64,000 bases of DNA from Opitutaceae bacterium. Its GTDB lineage: Bacteria; Verrucomicrobiota; Verrucomicrobiia; Opitutales; Opitutaceae. This document shows positions 48,332 through 57,059 of this stretch, one piece after another (position 1 is the stretch's first letter; the number at the start of each line of letters is the position of its first letter). Under the pieces are notes generated by a model, which searched no databases, was not told the origin of the DNA, and was given only the letters and a program-made list of their open reading frames with translations. The stretch lies in NCBI GenBank assembly GCA_018402455.1, contig JAGYIG010000012.1, positions 1 through 64,000 of the forward strand, read 5' to 3'. Position numbers and translations under genes: made by a program.

Positions 48332-49381
48332 CTAGGCCTGACTGAGCCGGCAACTGTGGGCACTGAATCCCGCGCCAAACGCGACCAGCCACCAGTCTTC
48401 CGCGGCGGAGGGGCCACCGCTCTGCAGCGCCTCGGCCAGCGCAAATAGCACCGACGGACTGCTCATGTTGCCGTGGCGGCGAAGGATCTCCCGGGTGGCG
48501 GTCAGCGGATAGTCGGGTAATTTGGCCTCGATAGCGTCGATCACATCCTTGCCGCCGGAGTGGGCGATGAGGCGGGAAATGGGGGGCATATTCGGTTGGG
48601 CTTTAGCGTTGGCCAACAACCGGACCACGGCATCCGCGGCCAAGTCCGGCACCGATGAGTCCAGCAGGTTGCGCAATTTGCCGTGGCGGTGTTCGAAGCG
48701 AATTCGATCGCGATTCGCCGGATCATGGAGGGTATCGAAGCCGTGGCAGCGCAGTCCGAGCCCATGGGGTTGACCGCGCCACAGGGTGGCGGCCGCCCCG
48801 TCGCCAAACAGGCAGGCGCTGATGATGACCCCGGGATCGTCATCGAGGTAGAACGCCGCCGAACAGGCCTCGACGGCGATGCACGCGACCTTGGCGGTCG
48901 GGGAGCGGGCCAGCATGTGATCCACCGCGCGCAAGGCCGGGATCGCCGCCCCGCAACCGAGCCCCACCAAATCCTGTAAAAACGCGTTTGACCGCACCCC
49001 CAATTGCTCCGCCACGTAGCTGGTCACACCGGGGCAAAGATACCCCGTGCAGGTGCAGATCACGAGTCCGTCAAGATCGGTCGGGGTTAGGTTCGCTTGC
49101 GCCAAGGCCTGCTCGAGCGCGGAGACTGCCAGCGCGGGCGCGGTGTGCCCGAACTCGGCGTTCAGGTCGTCTGCCTCCAGATCAAAGATGCGTTCGATGT
49201 CGCGCACGCCGAACTGACGTTGCTCGATGCCGGAGTCGCCGCGCAATATGGTGCGCAAGATGAGCTGACTGCGACGGGTGAGTCCCTCGCGGACGGCGGG
49301 TGAGCGTTGGGCGATTTCCCAACACTCCCGTTGGGACAAGGAGCGTTGCGGGGTGGCCGTGGCCAAGGCTTGGAGATACAT
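48332..49381 (-). CDS. Type III polyketide synthase (chalcone synthase family)
   Basis: 349 residues. The catalytic triad can be placed: Cys in LVGLGCGAAIPALRAV, His in LIAHSGGKDVIDAIE (usual HPGG replaced by HSGG) and Asn in RRHGNMSSPSVLF. It condenses an acyl starter with malonyl-CoA to give alkylresorcinols, alkylpyrones or related phenols. It is the third gene of a leftward trio with an FAD oxidoreductase and a methyltransferase. That set is known from phenolic-lipid and quinone-type pathways (for example srsA, srsB, srsC of Streptomyces griseus). Confidence 0.92.
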   Translation of the reverse strand: MYLQALATATPQRSLSQRECWEIAQRSPAVREGLTRRSQLILRTILRGDSGIEQRQFGVRDIERIFDLEADDLNAEFGHTAPALAVSALEQALAQANLTPTDLDGLVICTCTGYLCPGVTSYVAEQLGVRSNAFLQDLVGLGCGAAIPALRAVDHMLARSPTAKVACIAVEACSAAFYLDDDPGVIISACLFGDGAAATLWRGQPHGLGLRCHGFDTLHDPANRDRIRFEHRHGKLRNLLDSSVPDLAADAVVRLLANAKAQPNMPPISRLIAHSGGKDVIDAIEAKLPDYPLTATREILRRHGNMSSPSVLFALAEALQSGGPSAAEDWWLVAFGAGFSAHSCRLSQA

Positions 49382-49387
49382 GAGGTC

Positions 49388-50428
49388 CTAATGGAGGAGG
49401 TGGTAGAGCATTCGGGTGGGGATCAGGTGGCTCGCCGCTGCTTTCACCAACAGGTTTTGCCGCCGGGGCGAGAGGAGCCAGGGGTGCAGGCGCCGGGCCC
49501 GGCCAATCCGAGGGGACAGCTCCCGCTGCATGGCGCGATGAATGGTGTCCGCTGTCGTCGCCCAATCGACGTCGCCCCGGGTCCACTGGCGCAAGGGTTC
49601 GACCGCGATGCGGGCACTTTGCAGGGCCACCGTCATACCGTTGCCGGTGAAGGGGGGAATGAGGCCAAACTGGTCACCCAAATGAACTGCCCCGTCGGGC
49701 TGGAACTGCGCCCGGTAATCGAGGCCGGCGACGGTGCATTGGGAGGAGGCATCGAGGGTCGCGGCGCCGAGCCGATCAGCCAGTTCCCCCAATCCGGCGC
49801 CGCGGAGTTGGTCAAAGAGGATCGACGATTTGTCGACCGGGCCAGCTGAGCGCGGGAGACGGCGGAAGAGCCCACAAACGTTGACCCGCTCGTCCTCGAT
49901 TTGGGTCAGCCCGACATAGGCCTGATCGCCGAGATGAAGTTCCAGGGCGTCCTGCAAATTCAGGTAAAGAAAGTGGGCTTTGATTCCGATCCACTCCGAG
50001 GAGGTTTGGCGACGACGGCCCGCCGCGAGCACGCGCCCCTCCGCCCCGGTCTGGTCTGCCCGGTGGCGGGTGTGCAATTCGCCCCCCGATTCAACGAAGG
50101 CCCGGGCCATGCGATCATCCAGTCCGAAGCGACTCAGACAGATCGCCGGTTCCGGCAAGCGATGCTGGAGCTGGCGGTGACCGTCCTTGAACCAGGTCAC
50201 CGAACGCGCTTGCCGCGCCGGTGCGAGCAACGGTCCCAACCCCAGAGTCGTGATCGTCGCTTGATCGAGCGACGTGATAAATTCACCGCACACCCGGTGG
50301 CGGGGGTAGGTGCCCGCTTCGTGCAAAACCACGGGAACGCCGACCCGGCGGAGCCCAAGGGCCAAGCCCAGCCCCGCCAAGCCGCCACCGACAATCTCGA
50401 CGGTTCGAACGCCGGCCCCAGCGATCAT
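49388..50428 (-). CDS. FAD-dependent oxidoreductase (aromatic hydroxylase / geranylgeranyl-reductase-like)
   Basis: 346 residues from the ATG at 50428; a longer upstream frame is antisense-like. The Rossmann dinucleotide motif VEIVGGGLAGLGLALGLRR is N-terminal, HRVCGEFIT is the Arg-Cys-Gly element of this family, and LGDQFGLIPPFTGNGMTVAL is the FAD-binding GD motif. In a type III PKS operon it is expected to hydroxylate or oxidise the aromatic product. Its start overlaps the methyltransferase stop (ATGA) and its end is six bases from the PKS start. Confidence 0.88.
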   Translation of the reverse strand: MIAGAGVRTVEIVGGGLAGLGLALGLRRVGVPVVLHEAGTYPRHRVCGEFITSLDQATITTLGLGPLLAPARQARSVTWFKDGHRQLQHRLPEPAICLSRFGLDDRMARAFVESGGELHTRHRADQTGAEGRVLAAGRRRQTSSEWIGIKAHFLYLNLQDALELHLGDQAYVGLTQIEDERVNVCGLFRRLPRSAGPVDKSSILFDQLRGAGLGELADRLGAATLDASSQCTVAGLDYRAQFQPDGAVHLGDQFGLIPPFTGNGMTVALQSARIAVEPLRQWTRGDVDWATTADTIHRAMQRELSPRIGRARRLHPWLLSPRRQNLLVKAAASHLIPTRMLYHLLH

Positions 50429-51057
50429 CGCGGGGTCCTCCGCCGGGCGATCATGCGATACATTCCCAGCAGGGAGTGAGAAATTCCCCATCGCCATTCC
50501 GCAGAATCGAGCCCCAGCAATTGGGGCAGCTCGTCCCCCCGAAACCCGGCCGCAACACTGACGCGTCCGTCGTGCCGGCTCACGGCGTGGGCGCGAATCA
50601 GGGCACAAAGGGCGTCAAATCCCGTGCGAAATCTCCGCGCTCGCCAGGGCTCACTGACCACGAGGGTTTGGGCTGTATCACTCCAGACGCGTCCCAGCTG
50701 ACTGAGTTGCGCATCGCTCAGGTGGTGCAAAAACAGATTGGACACGATGAGGGGATAGTCGGACCAGCGATCAAACTGCGAAATGTCCTGCTGGTGCCAA
50801 AGCGATGGGGTGGGCCAAGCATCGGGTGCGGGTTGGAGGTCCAGTCCATGGAGGCCGTGTCGTCGAGCCAAATGGCCCTCGCCGGCGCCAAGTTCGATAC
50901 CGGGACCGGTGGATAGATGGGGGGGGAGCACCCGGTCCCACCACCGGTCGTTCCCCAGCAGCCGATTGAACCAGCGCAGGTCCCGACGGCTTCGCTGGGC
51001 GGCGATGGACTCGGCGGGAAGGGAGTCCAACAACTCCGGACTGACCGTGCGTTTCAC
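50425..51057 (-). CDS. Class I SAM-dependent methyltransferase (polyketide tailoring)
   Basis: 210 residues. The SAM-binding motif I is GIELGAGEGHLAR, and a downstream YPLIVSNLFLHHLSDAQL matches the motif IV region of UbiE-like enzymes. First gene of the leftward trio with overlapping stop and start (ATGA), so all three are translated together. It probably O-methylates a phenolic or quinol intermediate made by the PKS and oxidoreductase. The product is not predictable in detail. Confidence 0.85.
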   Translation of the reverse strand: MKRTVSPELLDSLPAESIAAQRSRRDLRWFNRLLGNDRWWDRVLPPHLSTGPGIELGAGEGHLARRHGLHGLDLQPAPDAWPTPSLWHQQDISQFDRWSDYPLIVSNLFLHHLSDAQLSQLGRVWSDTAQTLVVSEPWRARRFRTGFDALCALIRAHAVSRHDGRVSVAAGFRGDELPQLLGLDSAEWRWGISHSLLGMYRMIARRRTPR

Positions 51058-51193
51058 GGGACAAGTATGGGGGTAACGGCGTCCCGGTCAACGGGGCGTG
51101 ACCGATCCCAGCTTTTGAGGGTGGGCTGACTGCCACCTGGTCTGAGGGGCTACGGCGTCGAAACCCTGCCTCGCGGTGCTGACCGCGGATGCG

Positions 51194-51859
51194 CTACCAC
51201 CGCGCTACCGTCGCGGCGAAGGCGGCCCGGTCGGGGGCGGTAAAGAACGCGGTGCCCGCCACAAAGGTATCGGCACCGGCGGCGCGGCAGAGGGGGCCGG
51301 TTTTAAGGTCGACGCCGCCATCCACTTCGAGCCGAAAGCTGAGGTTGAGCTCCTGGCGCCAGGCCGCCAGCTGTTCGATCTTGGGCATCATGTCCGTCCG
51401 GAAACTTTGACCGCCGAATCCGGGTTGCACCGTCATCACCAGCACGAGGTCCACCGCCGGTAGCAGGTCCCTGACGCGATCGGCCGGCGTGGCGGGATTG
51501 AGCACGATGCCGTTTTGGCAGCCGAGTTTGCGGATCCGGGCAAGGGTGGCGCGGTGATCGTAGTCAGGTTCGATATGGATGCTGATCAGGTTGGAACCGG
51601 CTTGGGCGAAGGCCTCCACGTGGTGCTGAGGCTCATCCAGCATCAGGTGGGTGTCGAAGAAGGTGCTGGCGAGCTCGGGCCGACGGCGCAACGCGGCAAC
51701 AACTTCCGGACCAAAGGTGAGGTTGGGGACGAAATGGCCGTCCATGATGTCGACATGAAGCCACTCCAAGCCATGGGCGGTCACGGCCGCCGCGCTGTCA
51801 CCAAGCGCGGCGTGGTCACCGGCCAGCAGGGAGGGGGCGAGAAGGGGAACGAGGGTCAC
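51194..51859 (-). CDS. rpe: Ribulose-phosphate 3-epimerase
   Basis: 221 residues with a GTG start. TIM-barrel motifs: LLAPSLLAGDH, LHVDIMDGHFVPNLTFGP (metal His and Asp), FDTHLMLDEP, LVMTVQPGFGGQSF and FRLEVDGGVD. Interconverts ribulose-5-phosphate and xylulose-5-phosphate. It follows lptE in the same direction across a 22-base gap. Confidence 0.95.
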   Translation of the reverse strand: MTLVPLLAPSLLAGDHAALGDSAAAVTAHGLEWLHVDIMDGHFVPNLTFGPEVVAALRRRPELASTFFDTHLMLDEPQHHVEAFAQAGSNLISIHIEPDYDHRATLARIRKLGCQNGIVLNPATPADRVRDLLPAVDLVLVMTVQPGFGGQSFRTDMMPKIEQLAAWRQELNLSFRLEVDGGVDLKTGPLCRAAGADTFVAGTAFFTAPDRAAFAATVARW

Positions 51860-51881
51860 GCCGACCAGTCGAGCGCTTGCG

Positions 51882-52412
51882 CTACCAAACGTCGAGCACG
51901 GTGTGGATCACGCGATCGGCGAGTTGGGCCGCCAAATGGGGCTGCACCTGGTATTCAGCGACGTTTTGTCCGCCATCCACAAAGATTTGCCGCGTCACCC
52001 GGATTTCCCGGTTGGAAAAAAAATCCCGGCCGTTACGTCGATCCGCCAGCGTGCAACGGGCGGTGATGTTGAGATCAAATTTGCGGGCCAGGGCGGTATC
52101 GTTGGGCTGGACCGAGGTGAAGGTCCGGTCAAAGCGGGCCAAATCCACCGTGAGCACCGCGTCGGCGGATTGCGGCGAGGAGGCCAGTTTCACGCGGCCG
52201 TCGTTGGCGAAGGCATTGCGCAGCTCGCGGGTGAAGGTGGCCACCGCCTGCGGCAGGGCGGCGGTGTTGTGCACCGGTGCGATGTAGAGCGTGCGGAAGG
52301 GGACGGTCTCGGCGCCGGTGCCGAGCTGGTAGTGGGCACAGCCGGCGAACAGCCAACCGATGGCCAACAGGCTCAATCGGAGGAATGCGCGGGAGCGGGG
52401 CATTCCAAACAT
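51882..52412 (-). CDS. lptE: LPS-assembly lipoprotein LptE-like
   Basis: 176 residues. A lipoprotein signal peptide ends in LFAGC (lipobox). The rest is YQLGTGAETVPFRTLYIAPV followed by FTRELRNAFANDGRVKLASS and repeated beta strands, the layout of LptE/RlpB-like proteins. It would plug the LptD barrel in the outer membrane. It lies between bamD and rpe in a leftward envelope cluster. Family assignment rests on overall pattern rather than a sharp motif. Confidence 0.78.
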   Translation of the reverse strand: MFGMPRSRAFLRLSLLAIGWLFAGCAHYQLGTGAETVPFRTLYIAPVHNTAALPQAVATFTRELRNAFANDGRVKLASSPQSADAVLTVDLARFDRTFTSVQPNDTALARKFDLNITARCTLADRRNGRDFFSNREIRVTRQIFVDGGQNVAEYQVQPHLAAQLADRVIHTVLDVW

Positions 52413-52439
52413 GACAGCCTCAGCGACGGCAAAAAATGA

Positions 52440-53525
52440 TCAGAAGATTCCGAGGAATTTCTTCTGCTTTTTTGGCCTCTCGGGTGCGTCCTCGGCCAGG
52501 GCGATTTTGCCGTCTTCGTCAAAGGTCAGTCCCAAGGCGTCCATTCTTTGCTCGATCACTTCGAGTTGCCCTCGGGCCCGTTCCGCCACTTCGGAGTCGG
52601 GGAAGCCCGTGATGGCTTCGTTGTAGAACACCCGGGCACCCTGATAATTCTGGTTATACCGCAGTTGGTAGTCCGCGAGGATCATTTTACTCTCGGCAAA
52701 CACCGTGCGCATCTGGTCGAGACCGTGCTGGGCTTCGCTGAGGCCCGGGTCATCGGGGAAGAGAATCATGAAGTCCTCGAAGTAGGTGATGGCTTCGCGG
52801 GTGGATTGCTGGTCATAGGCGGGGCCATCGACCAGCGAGGCGTGCGTTTGCGCCAGGGCGAGGTAGGCATCCGGGGCGAGCAGACTCTGGGAGTAGTTGT
52901 TGATCAGGCGGTCCAGAGCATCGATCGCGTAGGGCGTGTTGTTGAGCCGTTGATGGGTCCGCGCGATGTTCATCAACGCGAGCGGCGCGTAATCACTGTA
53001 AGGCGCATTGGCCACGACCCATTCAAAGTAGGTGATCGAGCGTTCCCGGCTGCGGAAGGAGGGCAACCAGCCCCAGTGGTGGTTGCGGGCCCCGTTCATC
53101 AGATCCTCGGCCAGTCGAAACTGGGTCGCGAGCACTTCGCCAAAGCGCTCATTGTTGGGATAGAGGCTCATGACGTTCTGAAATGAGGTAAACGCCTTGT
53201 AATATTGGCGGCGGCTCAGAAAAATCTGTCCTTGGCGGTAAAGGGCTTCGGGGGCGAAGACGGAGTTGGGGAAGCGTTTGGCCACTTTCTTGTAGCCGCT
53301 GAGCGCGGACCCCTTGCGGCCCCGCTCTTCGGCGGCCCGGGCATTGTTCATCAACTCCGTGGCGCGTTGCACATCTTGGCCGGCGAGACCAGCGAGAGCG
53401 CCACCTTCCACGGTCCAGCCGGATTCGGCGGTCCAACGCAGTGCAGCGGAGAGATTTCCTCCCATGCTGAAACCCAGCAGAGCAAAGAGTAGGACGCGGA
53501 AGGATCGCATGGAGAAATTGAACAT
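52440..53525 (-). CDS. bamD: Outer-membrane assembly protein BamD-like (TPR)
   Basis: 361 residues with a signal peptide (MRSFRVLLFALLGFSMGGNL; a second in-frame Met at 53510 may be the start). No lipobox Cys is visible at the cleavage site, unlike classical BamD. TPR repeats: SALSGYKKVAKRFPNSVFAP, YYKAFTSFQNVMSLYPNN, AIDALDRLINNYSQSLLAPD and ARVFYNEAITGFPDSEVAER. It is expected to work with BamA. The tail is Lys-rich (KKQKKFLG). Confidence 0.85.
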   Translation of the reverse strand: MFNFSMRSFRVLLFALLGFSMGGNLSAALRWTAESGWTVEGGALAGLAGQDVQRATELMNNARAAEERGRKGSALSGYKKVAKRFPNSVFAPEALYRQGQIFLSRRQYYKAFTSFQNVMSLYPNNERFGEVLATQFRLAEDLMNGARNHHWGWLPSFRSRERSITYFEWVVANAPYSDYAPLALMNIARTHQRLNNTPYAIDALDRLINNYSQSLLAPDAYLALAQTHASLVDGPAYDQQSTREAITYFEDFMILFPDDPGLSEAQHGLDQMRTVFAESKMILADYQLRYNQNYQGARVFYNEAITGFPDSEVAERARGQLEVIEQRMDALGLTFDEDGKIALAEDAPERPKKQKKFLGIF

Positions 53526-53531
53526 GAAGGG

Positions 53532-54521
53532 TTACCAGCGAACCAAGGCGCTTCCGTAGGTCAAGCCCGCCCCAAAGGCCACGAGCAAAGAAAGACTGCC
53601 ATTTTGAATCCGCCCCCCCCGGCGAGCTTCGTCGATGGCCAGTGGAATTGAGGCGGCGGAGGTGTTGCCGTAGCGTTCTAGGTTCACAAAAAAACGTTCC
53701 GGAGGAAGTTGAAGAAATTTGGCGATGGAATCGATGATGCGCAGATTGGCTTGGTGAGGAACGACGCAATCCACTTCGTCGGCATCGACGTTACATTGTT
53801 CCAAAATATCCCGGACGGCGTCCTCCATTTCCCGGACGGCGAACTTATAGACCTCCCGGCCTTTCATCTGCATGAACCGCGGGGGAACGCCGGGACCGAG
53901 GTGGGGATGCGCGCTGCCCCCGCCCGGAATCCATAGCAGTTCGGTATTTTCTCCCTCCGAGTAGAGCTTGGTGCCGACAATGCTGGCGGTGGACCCCGCC
54001 GGGGTGGGGCCGATGACCACAGCCCCGGCCGCATCGCCAAACAGCACGCAGGTGGTGCGATCGGTCCAATCCATTACCGTGGAGAGCTTCTCGGCCCCGA
54101 TGACCAAGGCGTGGCGGTAGCGGCCCGACTGCAACATCGCCCAAGCGGTTTCCAGCGCGTAGATGAAGCCGGAGCAGGCGGCGGAGACATCGAAACAAGC
54201 GGTGTGGTGGGGCAAGCCCAGTTTGGCCTGCACGATGCAGGCGGTCGAGGGCATGAGCAGATCAGGCGTCAGGGTAGCCACGATGCACAGGTCGATTTGA
54301 GCGGGGGTCAAACCGGCGTCGCGGAGGGCGATGGTGGCAGCCGCCGTCGCCATGTCCGAGGTTTGCTCCTGCGGGGCGGCGATCCGTCGCTCTTTGATGC
54401 CGGTGCGCGAGAAAATCCATTCATCGGAGGTGTCGACGATTTTGGCCATATCTTCATTGGTCAAAACCCGTTCGGGCACGTAGGCACCGGTTCCGATTAG
54501 GGCGAAGGTGGGGACGGACAT
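53532..54521 (-). CDS. fabH: 3-oxoacyl-ACP synthase III
   Basis: 329 residues. The Cys-His-Asn triad is in SAACSGFIYALE, VVPHQANLRI and RYGNTSAASIPLA. EWIFSRTGIKERR is the conserved N-terminal element. It starts fatty acid synthesis by condensing acetyl-CoA with malonyl-ACP. It lies between plsX and bamD; the rpmF-plsX-fabH order is conserved in many bacteria. Confidence 0.95.
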   Translation of the reverse strand: MSVPTFALIGTGAYVPERVLTNEDMAKIVDTSDEWIFSRTGIKERRIAAPQEQTSDMATAAATIALRDAGLTPAQIDLCIVATLTPDLLMPSTACIVQAKLGLPHHTACFDVSAACSGFIYALETAWAMLQSGRYRHALVIGAEKLSTVMDWTDRTTCVLFGDAAGAVVIGPTPAGSTASIVGTKLYSEGENTELLWIPGGGSAHPHLGPGVPPRFMQMKGREVYKFAVREMEDAVRDILEQCNVDADEVDCVVPHQANLRIIDSIAKFLQLPPERFFVNLERYGNTSAASIPLAIDEARRGGRIQNGSLSLLVAFGAGLTYGSALVRW

Positions 54522-54554
54522 TTAGGGGGTGGGAATAGCGGTGCGGGGCGCGAA

Positions 54555-55625
54555 TCAGGCATCCGCCGGGGGAACCGGTTCGGGACGAAAAATGCGATTA
54601 ACTCGCTCGATGTCAGCCTCGATCCGACTGGTGCGATCGACGCGAATAAATTCACTAGCGTCACCAATCGCATTCATCAGCGCAAACCGGTTAGCCGACC
54701 CGTGGGCCTTCAATACGATGCCGTTAAGGCCCAGCAGGGGAGCACCGCCATAACGTTCGGGTTGGATGCGGTGGCGCAGGCCGGTGAACGCTCCTTTGGC
54801 CAACAAGCCGCCCAAGCGGCGGAGGGGCGTGGCGAGCATCTGCGATTTCAGCTCGTTGCGGAAAAATTTTGAAAGCGATTCCCAACTCTTGAGGCAGATG
54901 TTGCCCGTAAAGCCATCGCACACGATCACATCAACATGGTCAAAAAACACCTGAAAACCCTCTAGGGGGCCGACATAGTGCACGAGGTCGCCCATCTGCT
55001 TCAGGCTTTCATGGGTGCCATTGATCAGCGCGTTGCCTTTGCCCTCTTCGGTGCCAATGGTCAGGAGGCCCACGCGGGGTTTTTGAATCCCGAGTTCCAT
55101 CCGGGCGTAGTGGCTGCCCAGAATGGCATTGTGCGCCAAGTGGATGGGACGCGCGTCGGGGTTGGCTCCGGCATCGATCAGAATGAAGTGACCATTGTCC
55201 CGGGGAATCACCGGCGCGAGCGCCGGGCGTTCGATCCCGGCGAGGGTGCGCAATTTCAGGGTGCCAGCCGAAACCAGAATCTTGGTGTTGCCCGTGCTGA
55301 TTACGGCGCGGGCACCGCCGGTCTTGACCAGCTCCAGCGCCTTGAGCATCGACGAATCCCGTTTGCGCTTGATGGCGGTCATGACCTCATCGGCCATGGT
55401 GATGACCTCGGGAGCGTGCAGCAGCGAAACCTTGGGATGGTTTGTGAGCTGCGACTGCTCGAGCAGGGGATCTAGCATGGCCTCGTCACCGATGATGGTG
55501 ACTGGGCACAGATCAGGGAAGCCGTTGAGCGCGAGTTTAAGCGCGATGACGATCTCGCCGGGACCCATGTCCCCCCCCATTGCGTCAAGCGCGATACGAC
55601 GGGTTTCGCCGGAGCTGTTTTCCAT
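54555..55625 (-). CDS. plsX: Phosphate acyltransferase PlsX
   Basis: 356 residues. Signature RIALDAMGGDMGPGEIV at the start, then GARAVISTGNTKILVSAGTL, VIVCDGFTGNICLKSWES and ERYGGAPLLGLNGIVLKAHG. It converts acyl-ACP to acyl-phosphate for phospholipid synthesis. It lies between rpmF and fabH in the usual order. Confidence 0.95.
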   Translation of the reverse strand: MENSSGETRRIALDAMGGDMGPGEIVIALKLALNGFPDLCPVTIIGDEAMLDPLLEQSQLTNHPKVSLLHAPEVITMADEVMTAIKRKRDSSMLKALELVKTGGARAVISTGNTKILVSAGTLKLRTLAGIERPALAPVIPRDNGHFILIDAGANPDARPIHLAHNAILGSHYARMELGIQKPRVGLLTIGTEEGKGNALINGTHESLKQMGDLVHYVGPLEGFQVFFDHVDVIVCDGFTGNICLKSWESLSKFFRNELKSQMLATPLRRLGGLLAKGAFTGLRHRIQPERYGGAPLLGLNGIVLKAHGSANRFALMNAIGDASEFIRVDRTSRIEADIERVNRIFRPEPVPPADA

Positions 55626-55669
55626 CCGTATCGGGAGCCGGACGGATCAGGAGTGCGGATACGGGGAGC

Positions 55670-55849
55670 TCAGACGTTGACGTCGAGCACCTGGCGTCCG
55701 CGATACATACCGGTATTGAGGTTGACGCGGTGCGGACGAACCGCCGAGCCGTCCGTCGGATCAATGGAGACCTCGGGAGCCTTAAATGCGTTGGCGGAGC
55801 GACGGATGGCGCTGCGTCGTTTGGAGTGCTTGCGTTTCGGTTGGGCCAT
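55670..55849 (-). CDS. rpmF: 50S ribosomal protein L32 (zinc-free form)
   Basis: 59 residues read by hand from the ATG at 55849: MAQPKRKHSKRRSAIRRSAN, then SVRPH-type core (AVRPHRVNLNTGMYRGRQVL) to the stop. The N-terminal KRKHSKRR is diagnostic for L32. None of the four Cys of the zinc-ribbon form is present. It is the first gene of rpmF-plsX-fabH. Confidence 0.93.
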   Translation of the reverse strand: MAQPKRKHSKRRSAIRRSANAFKAPEVSIDPTDGSAVRPHRVNLNTGMYRGRQVLDVNV

Positions 55850-55976
55850 ATCGGGCGGTGCTTAAAGGTTCTGGAGCAGTCGGGTGACGGCTCTTTTTTG
55901 ATTGGTAAAGGGGAGGAATAACGAGGGGGCAGAATCCCCGTCAAGCGCTTATGCTACCGAGCAGTGGCAAAGAATC

Positions 55977-56978
55977 TCAGCCCCAGATCCACCACGCCAG
56001 CCCGCTGGCGACGATTAACCGGTAGATGGCGAAGGCTCCGAGCCCAAATTTCTGCAGCCAGGCCACCAAAAATCGGACGGCCACCGCCGCGGAAATCGCG
56101 GCCGCTAAACCGCCGATGAGCATTTCGCTCCAGCCGAAGACGGCGAGCATGGCCGGACCGGTTTGCGCTGCTTTGTAGACCGCGGCGCCCCCGAGCACGG
56201 GCACGCCCACCAAAAAGGCGAACTCGGCGGCCCGGGCGGGAGCGAGTCCGCAGAAGTAACCGCCCACCATGGTGACCATGGATCGACTCATCCCGGGCCA
56301 TAACGCCAGACACTGCATCAGACCGATCTGCACGGCCTCCCGCGGAGTCAGGTCCGCCGGTTGTTTGGGCGCATCCAGCGCGGGACCGCGACGTTTCCGC
56401 CAAGCTTCGGCACCCAGCATGAGGCCGGCTCCCACAATCAGGGAGGCGATCACGGTGGGCACGGAAAAAAGGTGTTCGTCGATCCAATCATCGAGAGCCA
56501 GTCCCACGATTACGACCGGGAAAAACGCGCACGCAATGTTGCGCAGCAGGCGCAGTCCGCTGGCATCCTGACCGCGCAGGCCGCGCAGGATCGACGCCAC
56601 CGCCGACCAGAAAACCATGACGACGGCCAGAATGGCGCCCACCTGAATCACCACGATATAGGTATCGGAGGCGACCTTGAGGGTGAGGGGGATACCGGCG
56701 GGATTCGCGGCCGAAGGTGCCTCCAGCCAGAGGGGCTCGCCGGCCGCGTCGAACATCGGCGTCTCGGTGTCCAATCCCAGCAGGTGATTGGTGATGATCA
56801 GATGGCCGGTGGAAGAGACCGGAAGGAATTCCGTGATGCCTTCCACCACGCCAAGGATCACCGCATCGGTTTTGGATAACTCACTGGCCGGATTCGCCGG
56901 AGTCGGCTCGGGTGGGGTGTCAGCGAGGAGCAGCCCCGGGGCGAGGCCTAAAACGATGATCAAAGTGAAGGTGCGCAC
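55977..56978 (-). CDS. uppP: Undecaprenyl-diphosphatase UppP (BacA)
   Basis: 333 residues with a GTG start, about 60 more than E. coli UppP. It has a leader-like N-terminal segment (1-20) and an extra region of about 35 residues after the first catalytic motif. The motifs VEGITEFLPVSSTGHLII and LWPGMSRSMVTMVGGYFCGL are those of BacA/UppP, and seven or eight membrane helices can be seen. It recycles undecaprenyl-diphosphate for peptidoglycan and LPS. Leftward gene divergent from trpD. Confidence 0.93.
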   Translation of the reverse strand: MRTFTLIIVLGLAPGLLLADTPPEPTPANPASELSKTDAVILGVVEGITEFLPVSSTGHLIITNHLLGLDTETPMFDAAGEPLWLEAPSAANPAGIPLTLKVASDTYIVVIQVGAILAVVMVFWSAVASILRGLRGQDASGLRLLRNIACAFFPVVIVGLALDDWIDEHLFSVPTVIASLIVGAGLMLGAEAWRKRRGPALDAPKQPADLTPREAVQIGLMQCLALWPGMSRSMVTMVGGYFCGLAPARAAEFAFLVGVPVLGGAAVYKAAQTGPAMLAVFGWSEMLIGGLAAAISAAVAVRFLVAWLQKFGLGAFAIYRLIVASGLAWWIWG

Positions 56979-57059
56979 CGCTTTTGGCTCTCACAATGGG
57001 GGAATCTTGTCCAGTTTTGGCTTTGCCCAAATGCAAATTACCGATGGGGTTCTCTCCTC

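Noticed and set aside
49388-50608. Longer start for the FAD oxidoreductase (60 extra residues)
   Set aside because: The extension is antisense-like within the methyltransferase gene; the ATG at 50428 gives ATGA coupling and puts the Rossmann motif at the N-terminus.
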